The notes under the pieces were generated by a model. That model was not told where the DNA came from and made no database searches. It worked only from the letters and a program-made list of their open reading frames with translations. A program made the translations under genes and the position numbers. Source: Metallyticus violacea (lineage: Eukaryota; Arthropoda; Insecta; Mantodea; Metallyticidae). Taken from it: a DNA stretch of 64,000 nucleotides. Below, one piece after another: positions 49,551 through 60,069 of this stretch. The stretch's first letter is position 1, and each line of letters opens with the position of its first letter. The stretch spans positions 69,639,501 to 69,703,500 of the forward strand of contig CM060842.1 of assembly GCA_030762175.1 (NCBI GenBank). The letters are read 5' to 3'.

Positions 49551-50018
49551 TACACTTTAATCATAAGAGCTCAAGAGCTATGCCCCCAATGGAAGGACCC
49601 AAAACAGAGGGCTTCACTGGACGGTGAACAAGGACATAGACGGGTTTCCTATCATTTCCAGATAGAACTGCTAGACACTGGCGAAACTCTACTTCCAAGA
49701 ATTTTGAGGCTAGAGTTCCTCAGAATGGCTGTTTCCAAACAATCCTTTGAAAGCAGAAGCCACCGTAACACCGAACCGCCCATCTCGCCCTAGAGGCATT
49801 CTAAAGCAAAGCGATCTCAGAAGACACAAGTCACATGGACTACTGTGATAGACCAAAATGCAGATGAAGTAAAGACTATAAGTGTAATGTTTTTAGAGAA
49901 AACATATCTTGAGCAATGCTTGTTATTCTTAATTAAGCAAAACGATCTTTCTAAACAGTGGAAAATTGTCACTTGTATACTGAGTAAAATATTTGTATAC
50001 TTAAACCGTAAAACTTAA
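49551..50018 (+). pseudogene. Unrecognised reading frame, 155 codons with one in-frame TAG
   Basis: A single frame is open from 49551 to a TAA at 50016-50018 with just one stop, TAG at 49791-49793. At this base composition about eleven or twelve stops would be expected by chance (rough estimate). The first 80 codons are strongly protein-like: GEQGHRRVSYHFQIELLD, then LPRILRLEFLRMAVSKQSF, then SRSHRNTEPPIS. The second half reads WTTVIDQNADEVKTISVMF and then LEKTYLEQCLLF. Local G+C is raised over 49570-49850. I see no ATG near the start and no clear splice sites. It may be a decayed retrotransposed gene or transposon; I do not recognise the family. Confidence 0.45.
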
Positions 50019-50995
50019 CATAGATTTTGAAAACGGCGCTTTTCTCATCAAGCTATTTTTGACTTTTGATTTTTCTAAAAACGATAGGAAGTTTGCATAT
50101 AAAAATCGTGAGTTTAAGTTTCTTGGGCGGAATTTCAATACCAGTGTGGCATATTACTTTTCATTAACTTTTAAGTTTATTAGTGTGTAAACTTTAAAAT
50201 AATGAAAGTAACCATCGTAGAGCTATCACACTCTTTATAGCAATCGGTGAAAAATGCAAATGTTGGGAAATTAAATTCCGTTCTTTAAAAAACAAAGTCC
50301 GTCACACAGGAGTTATGTGAACTAAGCGAATTTCTTACCGAGTTGCATAACTTTTAATGAAAAGTATTATAAAATCCTGTGGCATTAGGGAAATAAAATT
50401 AGAATTCTTGCGACTTATAAGTACAGTAAAAGAGAAACCTCATTTTTAGAATTAATATTAATAATATTATTATTAAACACAAAAATTAATTAATTAAATG
50501 AAATGCATGGTCTTTTACAAACAAAAATATTTGTGAGTATTTTTAAACTTTACTAAATGTAACCATATTTATCAACCCTTAAGAGCCCTTGGTATCATCT
50601 TTACATTCACAAAAATAGAGAGATATAAGGAACGTTTCGAGTAACACTGTGCATTTAAGATGATCATATGTTTCAATAAAAAATATGTTACTGTTCGGAA
50701 GCAATTACAATGTACAAAGCAAATAAAAATAATCAAATGTAATATCGACTTTCGATGACTTTGAAATTGAAATTTAATTTTGTTGTAATAAAAACATATA
50801 ACGCAAAATTTTTCTTAAGGTAGTTACAGAGCGTTCTTACATACAACTATAATTCTCAAACTAATATTATATTAATATATCACATTTACTGTCTTCACAA
50901 CGATGCTTTTGTTACATATAAAAATACGTTTCGTTATAAATACAACGGTTTATACGGTTAATTAATTTATATAGAGAAAAGCGAAATTGTTTTTT
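50019..50995. other. A+T-rich spacer
   Basis: TTACTTTTCATTAA near 50156 and its inverted form TTTAATGAAAAGTA near 50354 hint at an old inverted repeat of about 200 bp, too diverged to call. Otherwise nothing is seen. Confidence 0.35.
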
Positions 50996-51600
50996 AAATT
51001 TCAGTTTTCCAGTATACCCCCACTGCTAATAATCCGATTTCGTTGGTTTTCAGAAACTATTTTTCTTATTTTATGTAAATATTATATGCAGAGTTTTCCG
51101 CCAAAAAAAAAAAACAAATATTAATGTCTTTAGAGCGATTTTTAATATTGGAGTTTAGGGTAAACACCCCATCCTAACAGTGCGATTTCACTAATTTTCA
51201 GAAAACTTTTTTTATTTTACATAAACGATATATACCGAGTTTCCTTTAAAAAAAATTTAAGATTGCGACAACTAGAGCGATTTTAAATTTCATTTTAGCC
51301 CCCACTCGGTTTTTCAGATATATTCCTTACCTAACAGCCCAATTGCCCTGATTTTCGGAAGCTATGTTTATCAGTTTATTCTAAAGAAATCTGCCGAGTT
51401 TTGTTGAGATATACACAAAATTGTGACCTCTAGAGCGACTTTTCAATTATTAAAAAAAATGCTCTAAGTTAATCCCCATACCCAGCGGTTTAATTTTTCT
51501 GGTTAACGAACTCTATGAATTGTTTGTTAATTTATGGTTATATGCTGAGTGTTTTGGGGGAAAAACGAAAATTGCGACCGCTAGAGCTTTAACGGATATA
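50996..51600. repeat. Diverged tandem array, four units of about 150 bp
   Basis: The string TAGAGC(GA) recurs at 51131, 51273, 51431 and 51582 (spacings 142, 158 and 151 bp). Each time it is preceded by a GAGTTTT-like block, an A-run and, in three units, ATTGCGACC or TTGTGACC. Earlier in each unit lies a CCGATTTCGTTGGTTTTCAG-like segment (GCGATTTCACTAATTTTCAG in unit 2, CCAATTGCCCTGATTTTCGG in unit 3). The units differ by many substitutions and indels, so the array is old. No coding function is evident. Confidence 0.82.
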
Positions 51601-51829
51601 AATAACCTGTTCTTTCTCTAACTCAAAAACCAGCGAAAATGCTAAAATGCTATTTGGATGTTATGAACAAAAATACATGTCATGTTAAAGAGATCTGTGT
51701 TCAGGTCTCAATATTGTTTAGGCGCATCTCAAGGAATCCGTAGAGGGTTGGTCAGATGAACAGAAATTAGAAAGGGTTCACAGGCATCGTAGTTGGTGTA
51801 CAAATGACTCACGTATAACGAACCCAATA

Positions 51830-52130
51830 TGCAGTTCTTTTAAGGCACAGCTTAGTTTTGGTCATGGAATACACTGCACTGTTTTTCAAACAGAAGTATT
51901 TGCAATTACAGGCTTGCGCTCAAAGAGGAATTGAGGAATGCTACCAATTTAAATCTAAACTTAAGTGTCTTCAACATTATTACAGGATACTTCTGTAGAG
52001 TTTCGAGAAATGTAGATCATCGGGGAATAGAAGGGAATGAAGAAGTAGATAATTTGGGTAAGAAGCAATTAGCAAATCGATTGCAAAATCCGCAGTTAAA
52101 ACACGAACTGATCAATATCTCGTCCAAGTG
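51830..52130 (+). pseudogene. LINE RNase H domain fragment
   Basis: The plus strand encodes LSFGHGIHCTVFQTEVFAIT then ACAQRGIEECY (about 51849-51942), matching the RNase H helix with the catalytic Glu. After about 60 bp of diverged sequence comes VDHRGIEGNEEVDNLGKKQL (52012-52070), which matches His-x-Gly-Ile-x-Gly-Asn-Glu-x-Ala-Asp-x-Leu-Ala-Lys, with Val replacing the usual Ala. The central Asp-containing strand is missing. Closely related in sequence to the fragment at 35890-36625, so probably the same LINE clade. Confidence 0.72.
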
Positions 52131-52374
52131 TGCATTTTGTGATAGACGTACATAAAAGTCACATTCTACTAATACAGGCGAAGAGGAAGACAAAATTACC
52201 AATTTAATGACTATTCATTATTTAGAATAGAGCAGGATAAGGCACTAACAAATGTTCTCAGATTCTGTCTCTTTTTTTGGTAAGCCAGATACAGTATAGC
52301 AAGCAGTAATCTACAGTAGATAATTTGGAAACTATTACAATTTCATATAACCGGAAACTCGGGGAAACATGTAG
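52131..52374. other. A+T-rich spacer
   Basis: Nothing recognised between the LINE fragment and the SINE. Confidence 0.4.
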
Positions 52375-52386
52375 AAAGCTTAGAGA

Positions 52387-52664
52387 CTGAACTGAATAGT
52401 GTTTAACGCCTGTTTTTGCTACAGAGGCACCACAGGCGATGGACACTGATGATACATGAGATGAAATGATATATTGGAAAAGGATTTTATGGAAGGAATC
52501 GTTCCAGGCCTAAGTTTAGGGTACCTCCGCGGCATTTGCCATTTATGAGGACTGAGGAAAACCTGGAAAAAACCTCAGCCAGGAAGGACGGTCCTGGCGG
52601 TATTCGAACCCAGACCTCCCGCTCACGAGTCCGAGACTTAACGACCTCGGCCACCCGTGGCGGT
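52387..52664 (-). mobile_element. SINE family B, full-length reference copy
   Basis: On the minus strand it starts CCGCCACGGGTGGCCGAGGT with A-box GTGGCCGAGGTCG and B-box-like GGTTCGAATACC (about 52600-52611). The head closes with CGCCAGGACCG. The body has TTTTCCTCAGTCCTCATAAA and TTAGGCCTGGAACGATTCC, and the tail ends GTTAAACACTATT. AAAGCTTAGAGA is duplicated at 52375-52386 and 52665-52676, fixing a 278-bp insertion. The intact promoter boxes and clean duplication mark it as the youngest family B copy here. Confidence 0.95.
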
Positions 52665-52676
52665 AAAGCTTAGAGA

Positions 52677-53439
52677 AGCTAAGAGGGATGTGCAAAAGTT
52701 TCCAGTCTCTCTGAACGTAGTTATGCTGTAACTGCAGTTTAATCAGTCAGTATATTAAGGAACATAATATTGAAGTGAATAATTCCATTGTTGGAACATT
52801 TCCTCGTAAACCCGCATTAACAAGAACAGTTTTTTTGTTTCTCTCTTGCTCATGGTTCAATGTTAGCTTCCTGTGAGATTTAATTGTCATTGATTGAACC
52901 ACCATCAACTGAGTGCCTTGATATGTCACAATGAAAATGATGGAGATGTGCATTCTTCTAACGAACGCGGGCAAAGCAAACAAAACACTGCCAATTTGAG
53001 TTGATTACAGATATTGAAAGGCACAGTGCTCCTATTACACTTTTCTATTTTGGTTGGTGAGGTAAAAATAATTGCAAACCAAAAAGCTGGTCATCGGGAG
53101 CTATACTGCTAAATGCCTACAATGGCAAGCTGATGACAAAAGAGTTCAGTTAAATATACTTGTTCTGTGTTTGGAAAGTAATTTAATGCAATTGCAAGAT
53201 TAAAAAAATTGATTCTAAATATCCTTTTCAATTGTCTGCCCTTTTACGCCAATAAACCTATAAATTAAAACGCGTGCTTTGATTCAAAATTGTAAATAGA
53301 GTCGTGTTACACAGAGGGAGTACAGATTAATTGCTTTGTAAAATAAAGCATACAGCAATCTGTGAACGGAGCTAATGAAAGCAGTGAATATATGAGTAAG
53401 GAATTTTAAACTCGATAGCAGGTCACTCACTTCCTCGGT
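52677..53439. other. A+T-rich spacer
   Basis: A 78-codon minus-strand frame (52747-52983) has no recognised family. Confidence 0.4.
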
Positions 53440-53720
53440 CAAGTAGTCAGCGTTGCTGGCTGCTGAGTTAGATTTCTGGTACCTGCTTAGGAATTTTTCT
53501 GAGTTAGGAAGGTCTGGAACGGGGTTCACCCAACCTTGTGAGGATAATTGGGAAGCTGCCTGATAGAGAGATGGCGTTCTTCTATTACGAAAGCCGCGCG
53601 ATAGGTGACCAGCGGGGTGCCGGCATGCTGATCATATGTCCCCACCCCTCCTGCAATACTGCCCTCTATAAATGAAGTTGTGAGATGGAGGTACAAGATG
53701 CGCTGGTCGCCGCTGCAGGC
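53440..53720 (-). other. G+C-rich block with protein-like minus-strand frames
   Basis: Two abutting minus-strand frames (53526-53723 and 53284-53529) cover a G+C-rich block. The second begins NPVPDLPNSEKFLSRYQKSN and then SAASNADYLTEEVSDLL, which looks like protein until it runs into A+T-rich sequence near 53400. CAGCATGCCGGCACCCCGCT near 53610 on the minus strand is reminiscent of dispersed-repeat sequence rather than a unique gene, but I cannot name a family. Confidence 0.28.
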
Positions 53721-56720
53721 CAAAATTCAAAGAAAAGAAGGAGCATGCGATTCTTAATAACAGTAAAAAAATCTTGTCGTTTTTCCATGAAATAATTAAG
53801 TTACAATCAGATAAATGTGTGACCAGTACATGTGTTTATTATTATTATAGTTCTTAGTTTAATATTTGATACAAAGAATAAATAAGGATAGCCTTGAGCC
53901 TTACAACGTGCTAGTCATGTATGACTGATACATCTTTCTGAGTGGGTTCCTACGTGCCTGCAGCACGTTAGCATTGCTCTTGCTTATTTGTAAGTGCACA
54001 CACTGCTTCAGAAGAACGGTTGAGTTGATCAACGATTGCCTACAACACAACAGTTACTCGCTTTACCGACTTTTTTCGGCACTGCACACCTCGACACTGG
54101 TTTGAACTGCGAATTTCCAAGCCGTACATGCGTATACTCGCCTGCCGAATGTTTTGCCACTACTTTATTTATTACTCTAAATATAAGGTCTCAATCAATT
54201 ACGTTGTGTTTTTATATAACATATTCATGCATTGTTATTGCATAAATTTAGAATACTGAAAGTTGCATTTTTATGTAAAGGATAGCAAATTTTATGTAAA
54301 AACAAATTTAAAAAGCTGTTAGTTTAAGTAAAATTCTTGCTTCTTTCTTTCTTTCTCCTTTTAGAAAAAAATACTTCAAAATTTATACACATAAAAAATC
54401 GCATTGCATTTGAATAAAGTTAATTCGTTTATGTTTATATCAATTTAGGGAAGGAATAAATTCTATGATTTAAAATTATCCTTTTGTGTATAAATGTAAA
54501 TTAGATATATAAAGTTATTTTTCATTATTATAAAACTAGATCATATTGTTCACTAATTGTTTGAGTAGTTAGAGATTAGGAACAAGACGCTCGACAAATA
54601 TATCTACACATGCTATCACGAAAGTAAAAATTTAGACTACTGTCTCATTTTATCTGTCATTTCATTCAATTCCAGCAAATAGGAGGAAGGCTTGAAAACT
54701 TCTCGCCCTAAATATTTCCTTCACCTTGATTTAATTTAATTTTGCATAAACGTATTAAAACTGTACGTCTATCAATGTTGCACATAACCTTGCATTGTTT
54801 TTAAAATACCTCGCGCGCAGACGATCATTTGTTCTAGTCATTAACTCATGATTCGCAGGAAAAATATATTTGAGACGGAATCAGCATATGGCCTGATGCA
54901 GCTGTAGAAATGAGTCATTATTGCGGAATTTTGATAGAAAAATGTTTATGTGCAAATATGTTGATGGATAAAGTTGTTTTTTTTTTTAATTTATTCTGTT
55001 TACTTCTACTTTTCATTGGCCTAGTTTTCTTGACGGAACATTTTCCGCTTATACTAAGAACGTCGAGTCAGCTGTGTATGGATGCTTTTCTCCTTTCCTG
55101 AGAATACAGCGAATCTTCGCTGAAGGCCAGTATTAGAAAAACTATGGAAATCCGTAAACATGGAAGGCAATTATACTTCCAGTTCTCCACGAACTAAATA
55201 TAACTGTTAACCGGACTAAAAATCAGATAACGCACTTTTATGGAAAAGGCATTACATTACAAATTCCATGCATTTTCTATGAGTTTAGCCGTCGATGATG
55301 GATGTTAATATTCTTACAGGAGCATGACATCGCTATTATATATGCAAAACGTGAAGTTAATATTGATCCTCATTTCCTGATGTACTCATAACAATCTCCA
55401 TTACTGCTCACGTCAATTTTGTTTCCAATTGCAGTTATAAATTCAATTCCTGTGCATTTTGTTCCTGGTTCTCAATGCTTCTGTTTTGAGATGATGCTAA
55501 AGAAGGACTGATAAATAAAATCAGGTTATTAACAACATGACTCTGACATTTAAAGGGCATATTAGCCGTTTTTTTTACGTGAATCTGTTAATGTTTAAAT
55601 TTATTATTTCATTAAAAGTATTTGCTTATTTTTACACTAACACATATCTCTACATAGAATTGGTGCTGTACCTAGTTAATATTTATCTAATTTAGCCGTG
55701 AAAGCACAATAGGCTTATAAACCAAAAAGTAACATAATTCTGCAATTAAAGATATACAATTTGATATCATGGAATAATTTTGTTATGAATATATTTTGGA
55801 ATAGGAGTATGGCAGTGAATGTTTATTCTAATTTTTAACAAATTCAATGTTGTTATTTTTTTAAGAAGCTGATACTCGCTAATACATAATTTTTCTAGTA
55901 GTATCAAAGAGCAGCACATTATTTGGGGCATTTCTTGCTACATAGAGGGATCAATTACATACGCCAGTGCCGCATTGCACATGCACTGCTCTCGGCGAGG
56001 GTGTCAGCACTAGTCGGGGAAATAAGCCCCTCATTTATACAATATAAACCATTTCCATGACAAATTAATTAATAAAATGTCTAAAAGAGAACACACTAAA
56101 ATTATATCTCCCCAGATTCGTGTTATTTTGTCTTGTGCTGGATCAGAGAGTTATAAATATCTCTTCATCAAAAATTTACCTGTTCTCTCCTCCTCCTCCG
56201 CCCTGCCCACCAGTAGAGTCCAGCATCCCCATTTCCCTCTCTTCGATTGGATAACAATTTGTGGCGGATTTCTACTCCTAACAGATGGGGTAAATTGTCA
56301 ACTCATTTTTGAAAGCGATCTTAACCTTACGCTATACCCCTAGTCTGACCCGCGCGAGCCCATAAGTGATTTTTCCCCATTTATATGTACTACTTCATCG
56401 CCCAATCAGATTTTAGCTCTGGTTGTTATATTTGCAAATATTTCATCCCATTCTGTCCTGGCCAATTGACACAAATGGTTTACCAGCATGAACGAAATTT
56501 TAGATTATCTTTGTTAACTTGGCTCAAAATTTACGGCACAGCGCATGTACTAAAAAGGAAGGAAATGATTTCGTTCTATAATTTACCTCATTTAATATAT
56601 TACCAATTGAAGCAATTTAAAGGGTTATTGGAAAGGAAAATGAAATGAATATATTATCTCAAATATTAACTAGATATTGGACATGATTTTTCCCAGACAA
56701 AAGAAAAACTATCAAAGTAC
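53721..56720. other. Mostly A+T-rich sequence with two G+C-richer patches
   Basis: Patches at 54020-54160 and 55960-56350 contain unrecognised frames (54036-54245 and 56077-56343). The rest is featureless. Confidence 0.35.
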
Positions 56721-56797
56721 TTTTTTTTTGTTTTTTGTTCTGTTTTTTGTTTTTTGTTTTGTTTTGTTTTTTGTTTTTTGTTGTTTTTTTGTTTTTC
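56721..56797. repeat. Imperfect (TTTTTG)n simple repeat
   Basis: T-runs of four to nine punctuated by single G. It opens a T-rich 108-codon frame (56754-57080) with no family signal. Confidence 0.93.
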
Positions 56798-57980
56798 AAA
56801 AGGGTTCATCTACGAACATTTCCAAAAGAAAGAATGTTGTTTGTTGGATTTAGCTCTTTGGTATTATCATATGCTTGAAAACGCATGTGCGAAAATGTTA
56901 CAACATTTAATTGAATATTTTAGTCACAATCTAATGCAACCTTTGCTCCTATCAATTAAACATATTCTCATTTTGAGTAATCCCGTAATTCTAAAAATGA
57001 AATGGACACTGTGTTTGCAAAAAGTAAGTATTAAACTAGTTATAGAATCAGCTATGACACCGTTTATTTATATAATCTAATTTAATATAAGTAGATCTTT
57101 TAATTTAACAATTTAAAGTTTTTACTTTTATATGTAATGGTGATAACATCTACAAACATAAACCATGAAATGAATTATCCGTTTTTTATAAAACTATACA
57201 GGTTTCCTAGTTTCTTTTCACTCTTTTTTAACCTGTAATAGTTTGCTTTGATGTATGATGTGGGAAAACGTTCCTTGTGTCTCCGGGGACTTCAAACCGT
57301 ACCATAAAAAGAGGGAGGTACTGATTATTTCCTTTTTAATTTTTATATTTATAGTGGGAGATGAGAAACAGATTGGAAGGGAAATGTATCGTTTTGGGTT
57401 CAGATGCTGCGGCTTGCGGTTGGATGCGGGTAGAGGGACTATGTGAATTAATAAATACAGCCCACAACATCAGTCACAAAGTCCTGAATCATTCGTGACG
57501 CCTGTATGTCAGCGCGACATCAGATAAACATGTTGGTTTTCAGAGGCATGTGCATGGTAATATTTGACCCCCAGTCCTCCCTTCACTCCTGACCCTGGCG
57601 ATGTTATCTATCCAACCTCATAGGGGTCAGGATTCTCATCACAGCTGGCTGATATTTTTAATGAGAGTCTAAATTTGCGCCTCTCTGATGACGTGCAATA
57701 CATACTTCGCGTCTATTACCACGTTGTTGGTTAATCCTCAGCATTTTGAAATGTTCGTGACAGATGTGATATGTTCAGTAGAGAGCCTAATTTTGAATAG
57801 TTTTCTGTGTTTTCTTTAGCGTGGAGTGTAGTTCCGTTTGAAGTATGCTGCTGCAGTTAATCGGAGAAGTAGGTTGAAGGGATCAAGTAGTGCGTAGTAA
57901 AAGTAATAATATGTATTTATTGCTCATTCTATACACAAATATTGTAATAACCTTGTTCTCATAGATCTTTTGATTGTATT
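56798..57980. other. Unassigned sequence
   Basis: A G+C-richer patch at 57470-57730 shows no recognisable translation or shared repeat. Confidence 0.35.
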
Positions 57981-57982
57981 TT

Positions 57983-58035
57983 TTAATAGTGTTTAATGCC
58001 CTTTTTTACCACTGAGAAACCACAGTCGGTTTTGG
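57983..58035 (-). mobile_element. SINE family B tail fragment
   Basis: AATAGTGTTTAATGCC, TTTTTACCACTGAG and ACCACAGTCGG match the 3' tail of family B on the minus strand. It is cut off at about 58035, where hAT-like MITE sequence follows, so the SINE or the MITE was truncated at this junction. Confidence 0.7.
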
Positions 58036-58049
58036 ATTGTACATTCTAT

Positions 58050-58526
58050 ACGACGATTTATGCGCTAACCTGTGTTATAATAGATGTTGAAAATGATGCC
58101 CCTCGGCAACAATACCTTGCCAGCATCTACGTAAAGAATTCCTATATTTCATCGAACTTTTCTTCCGTAAGAACACAGCGGTTCCGAATACATTTATTGT
58201 CATTGAAAGAGTCTGTGTCCCATAAATTTTTATCTAAGTGTAACCAGTTTCTCTACATAGAACCTTATTACCAGGAAATTTTCTTGCGAATGCCAATCCT
58301 TTGCACATATGTATGGTACAGAAAAACCTGTTTATGTAATAACAAGGAGCAAATTACAGTAAGATTACATACAATGAAAACGCTGAGTAGCACACAAATG
58401 CACAACCAGTCGCTAACAGAGACCTTCTATAATTAACTAAAATCTACTACCTGCACATGCCTTATGTATACTTGACTTTATTACACTTCCTTGCTCTACC
58501 GGCCCATAACTTAAATAACCTCACTG
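58050..58526 (+). mobile_element. hAT-like MITE (family C), copy 4, left end missing
   Basis: Shares CCCCTCGGCAACAATACCTT, TTCTTCCGTAAGAACACAGC and the right terminus GCCCATAACTTAAATAACCT ending CACTG at 58526 with the other family C copies. The first 200 bp or so are absent. The 146-codon frame at 57996-58436 spans the SINE tail and this MITE and so is an accidental fusion, not a gene. Confidence 0.8.
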
Positions 58527-58903
58527 TATATCTTAAATGCTCATAGAAAATTTTCTTTTATCAGTCAGGTACTCACATACGGTATACAAGTCAGTTTGAT
58601 GATTTGTATAAATATAGGATAGCATGTAATGCTATTTACTTTTTAAAGACGAGTAAATATTTTAAATTGTATAATATAGTCTATTTTAAAGTCGATAAAA
58701 TGATATTTTATATATTTTGGGAATTTGCCATTATAGCACAATATTTTTATGAAACCACTGTATTAATATATTTTTGTGATTGTTTAAATTTGTGATTAAA
58801 GGGAAATAATAAAAGTAGAAATAATATTACATTTATAAAATTAACATTCCCATGTTTTAAATTTCCATACCAAATAAATAAATCTGGTATTTCGCAGACT
58901 TTT

Positions 58904-58904
<1 letters not shown>
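58527..58904. other. A+T-rich spacer
   Basis: Very A+T-rich, no signal. Confidence 0.4.

Positions 58905-58946
<42 letters not shown>
58905..58946. repeat. (TA)n microsatellite
   Basis: About 20 TA units. Confidence 0.95.
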
Positions 58947-58949
<3 letters not shown>

Positions 58950-59517
58950 CATGGTTGTGTATAACGTTCATACGCCTTATCTTGTTTGCTTTCTTTCTCT
59001 TTCTATTTCCACCATGTGCATGCTCTTCTTTTCAAAACGTGTCCTGCAATTCACTGCGCAACAATAAGTTGGTATAAAATGAATTTAAACATTGCCCATA
59101 CCATAAATTCTGCTTTTTATGCGATAAAATTTAAACTATCGTATACACTGAATGAATACAAGTTGTGAAATAGTTTGAATTACTAATATTTTATTTTTAA
59201 AATGTTCATGCAACAGTGAACTGCCACGTAATTTTTAAGTAATATACGATGTCTGTCGACCATATTGTCCAGTTAGTTTTGTTGTTAAACACCTACATCG
59301 AATAATGATAGCTGAGATTGGTTTAATGATACACTCATATCTGCTTGACAGTCTTAACAACCATCTTCAAGGACAAATGGCGGTTAGCGACGAATGACTG
59401 CTGGAAACTGGCAGTTTATTACTAACATGTGGGCACCTTTTCTGCATGTCTCGTGTGGATATTCTCAGTATTTGTATTAATCGCCAATTTATAACTTTAA
59501 AGTATGCAGGTTTGTGA
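58947..59517. other. A+T-rich spacer
   Basis: No recognised content. Confidence 0.4.
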
Positions 59518-60069
59518 AATCGGCGCATATTTAAAGCTTACAATAATTATCGTGCATTAACAATGCCAACGTTTAAATTACCAGTGTCTGCTAAACTGCG
59601 TGAAAATAGATGGGCAAGTATTATTTTGTGTTGCGTGCGAAAAAAATCCTACATGAAAATACTTGCTTTAAAAAAGGTATCGGTAAAGAAAGGGCAAACA
59701 GTCGCTACTAAGCAGAAATGTCCCTAATGAAATAACTTTTCAACTCTGGGTCTTCAGCTTTCCGCATTTTATATAGACGTAATGAAGCTTCCTTCTGTTG
59801 AAATCCCGCGTAATATCCTTAATTACGTGCATTTATGGAAACCTGTAAAGCTGGCTGGTCTGCATAAATCTACCCTTAGAGAATACCATGGAAAAGCTCT
59901 ACAAGAAAATCCTGAATCTGTTACTTAAGTCTGGTCATGCGACTATCGTCTAACAGCCGAATAAGTAGAAAAGACAAATAACGCAACCGCAAACGCAGTC
60001 GACAAGACAATATCTTTATGGCCAAAGGGAATTGGATTTGAAAAAGTTTTCTTCAAATATCGCTCCTAG
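59518..60069 (+). pseudogene. Unrecognised decayed reading frame of about 180 codons
   Basis: One frame runs from 59518 to a TAG at 60067-60069 with only four internal stops (59725 and 59728 adjacent, 59926, 59962). About thirteen would be expected by chance (rough estimate). An ATG at 59563 starts MPTFKLPVSAKLRENRWASI. After the double stop the frame reads MKLPSVEIPRNILNYVHLW and KPVKLAGLHKSTLREYHGK, then AVDKTISLWPKGIGFEKVFF at 59992-60051. The composition is protein-like. No domain is recognised; a processed pseudogene or old transposon gene would both fit. Confidence 0.4.

Noticed and set aside
52600..52664. tRNA gene on the minus strand (GTGGCCGAGGTCG plus GGTTCGAATACC)
   Set aside because: Recurs with identical downstream sequence at 28722 and 63271; it is the head of SINE family B.
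57996..58436. 146-codon frame as a gene
   Set aside because: It spans a SINE B tail and a hAT-like MITE that is non-coding in three other copies.
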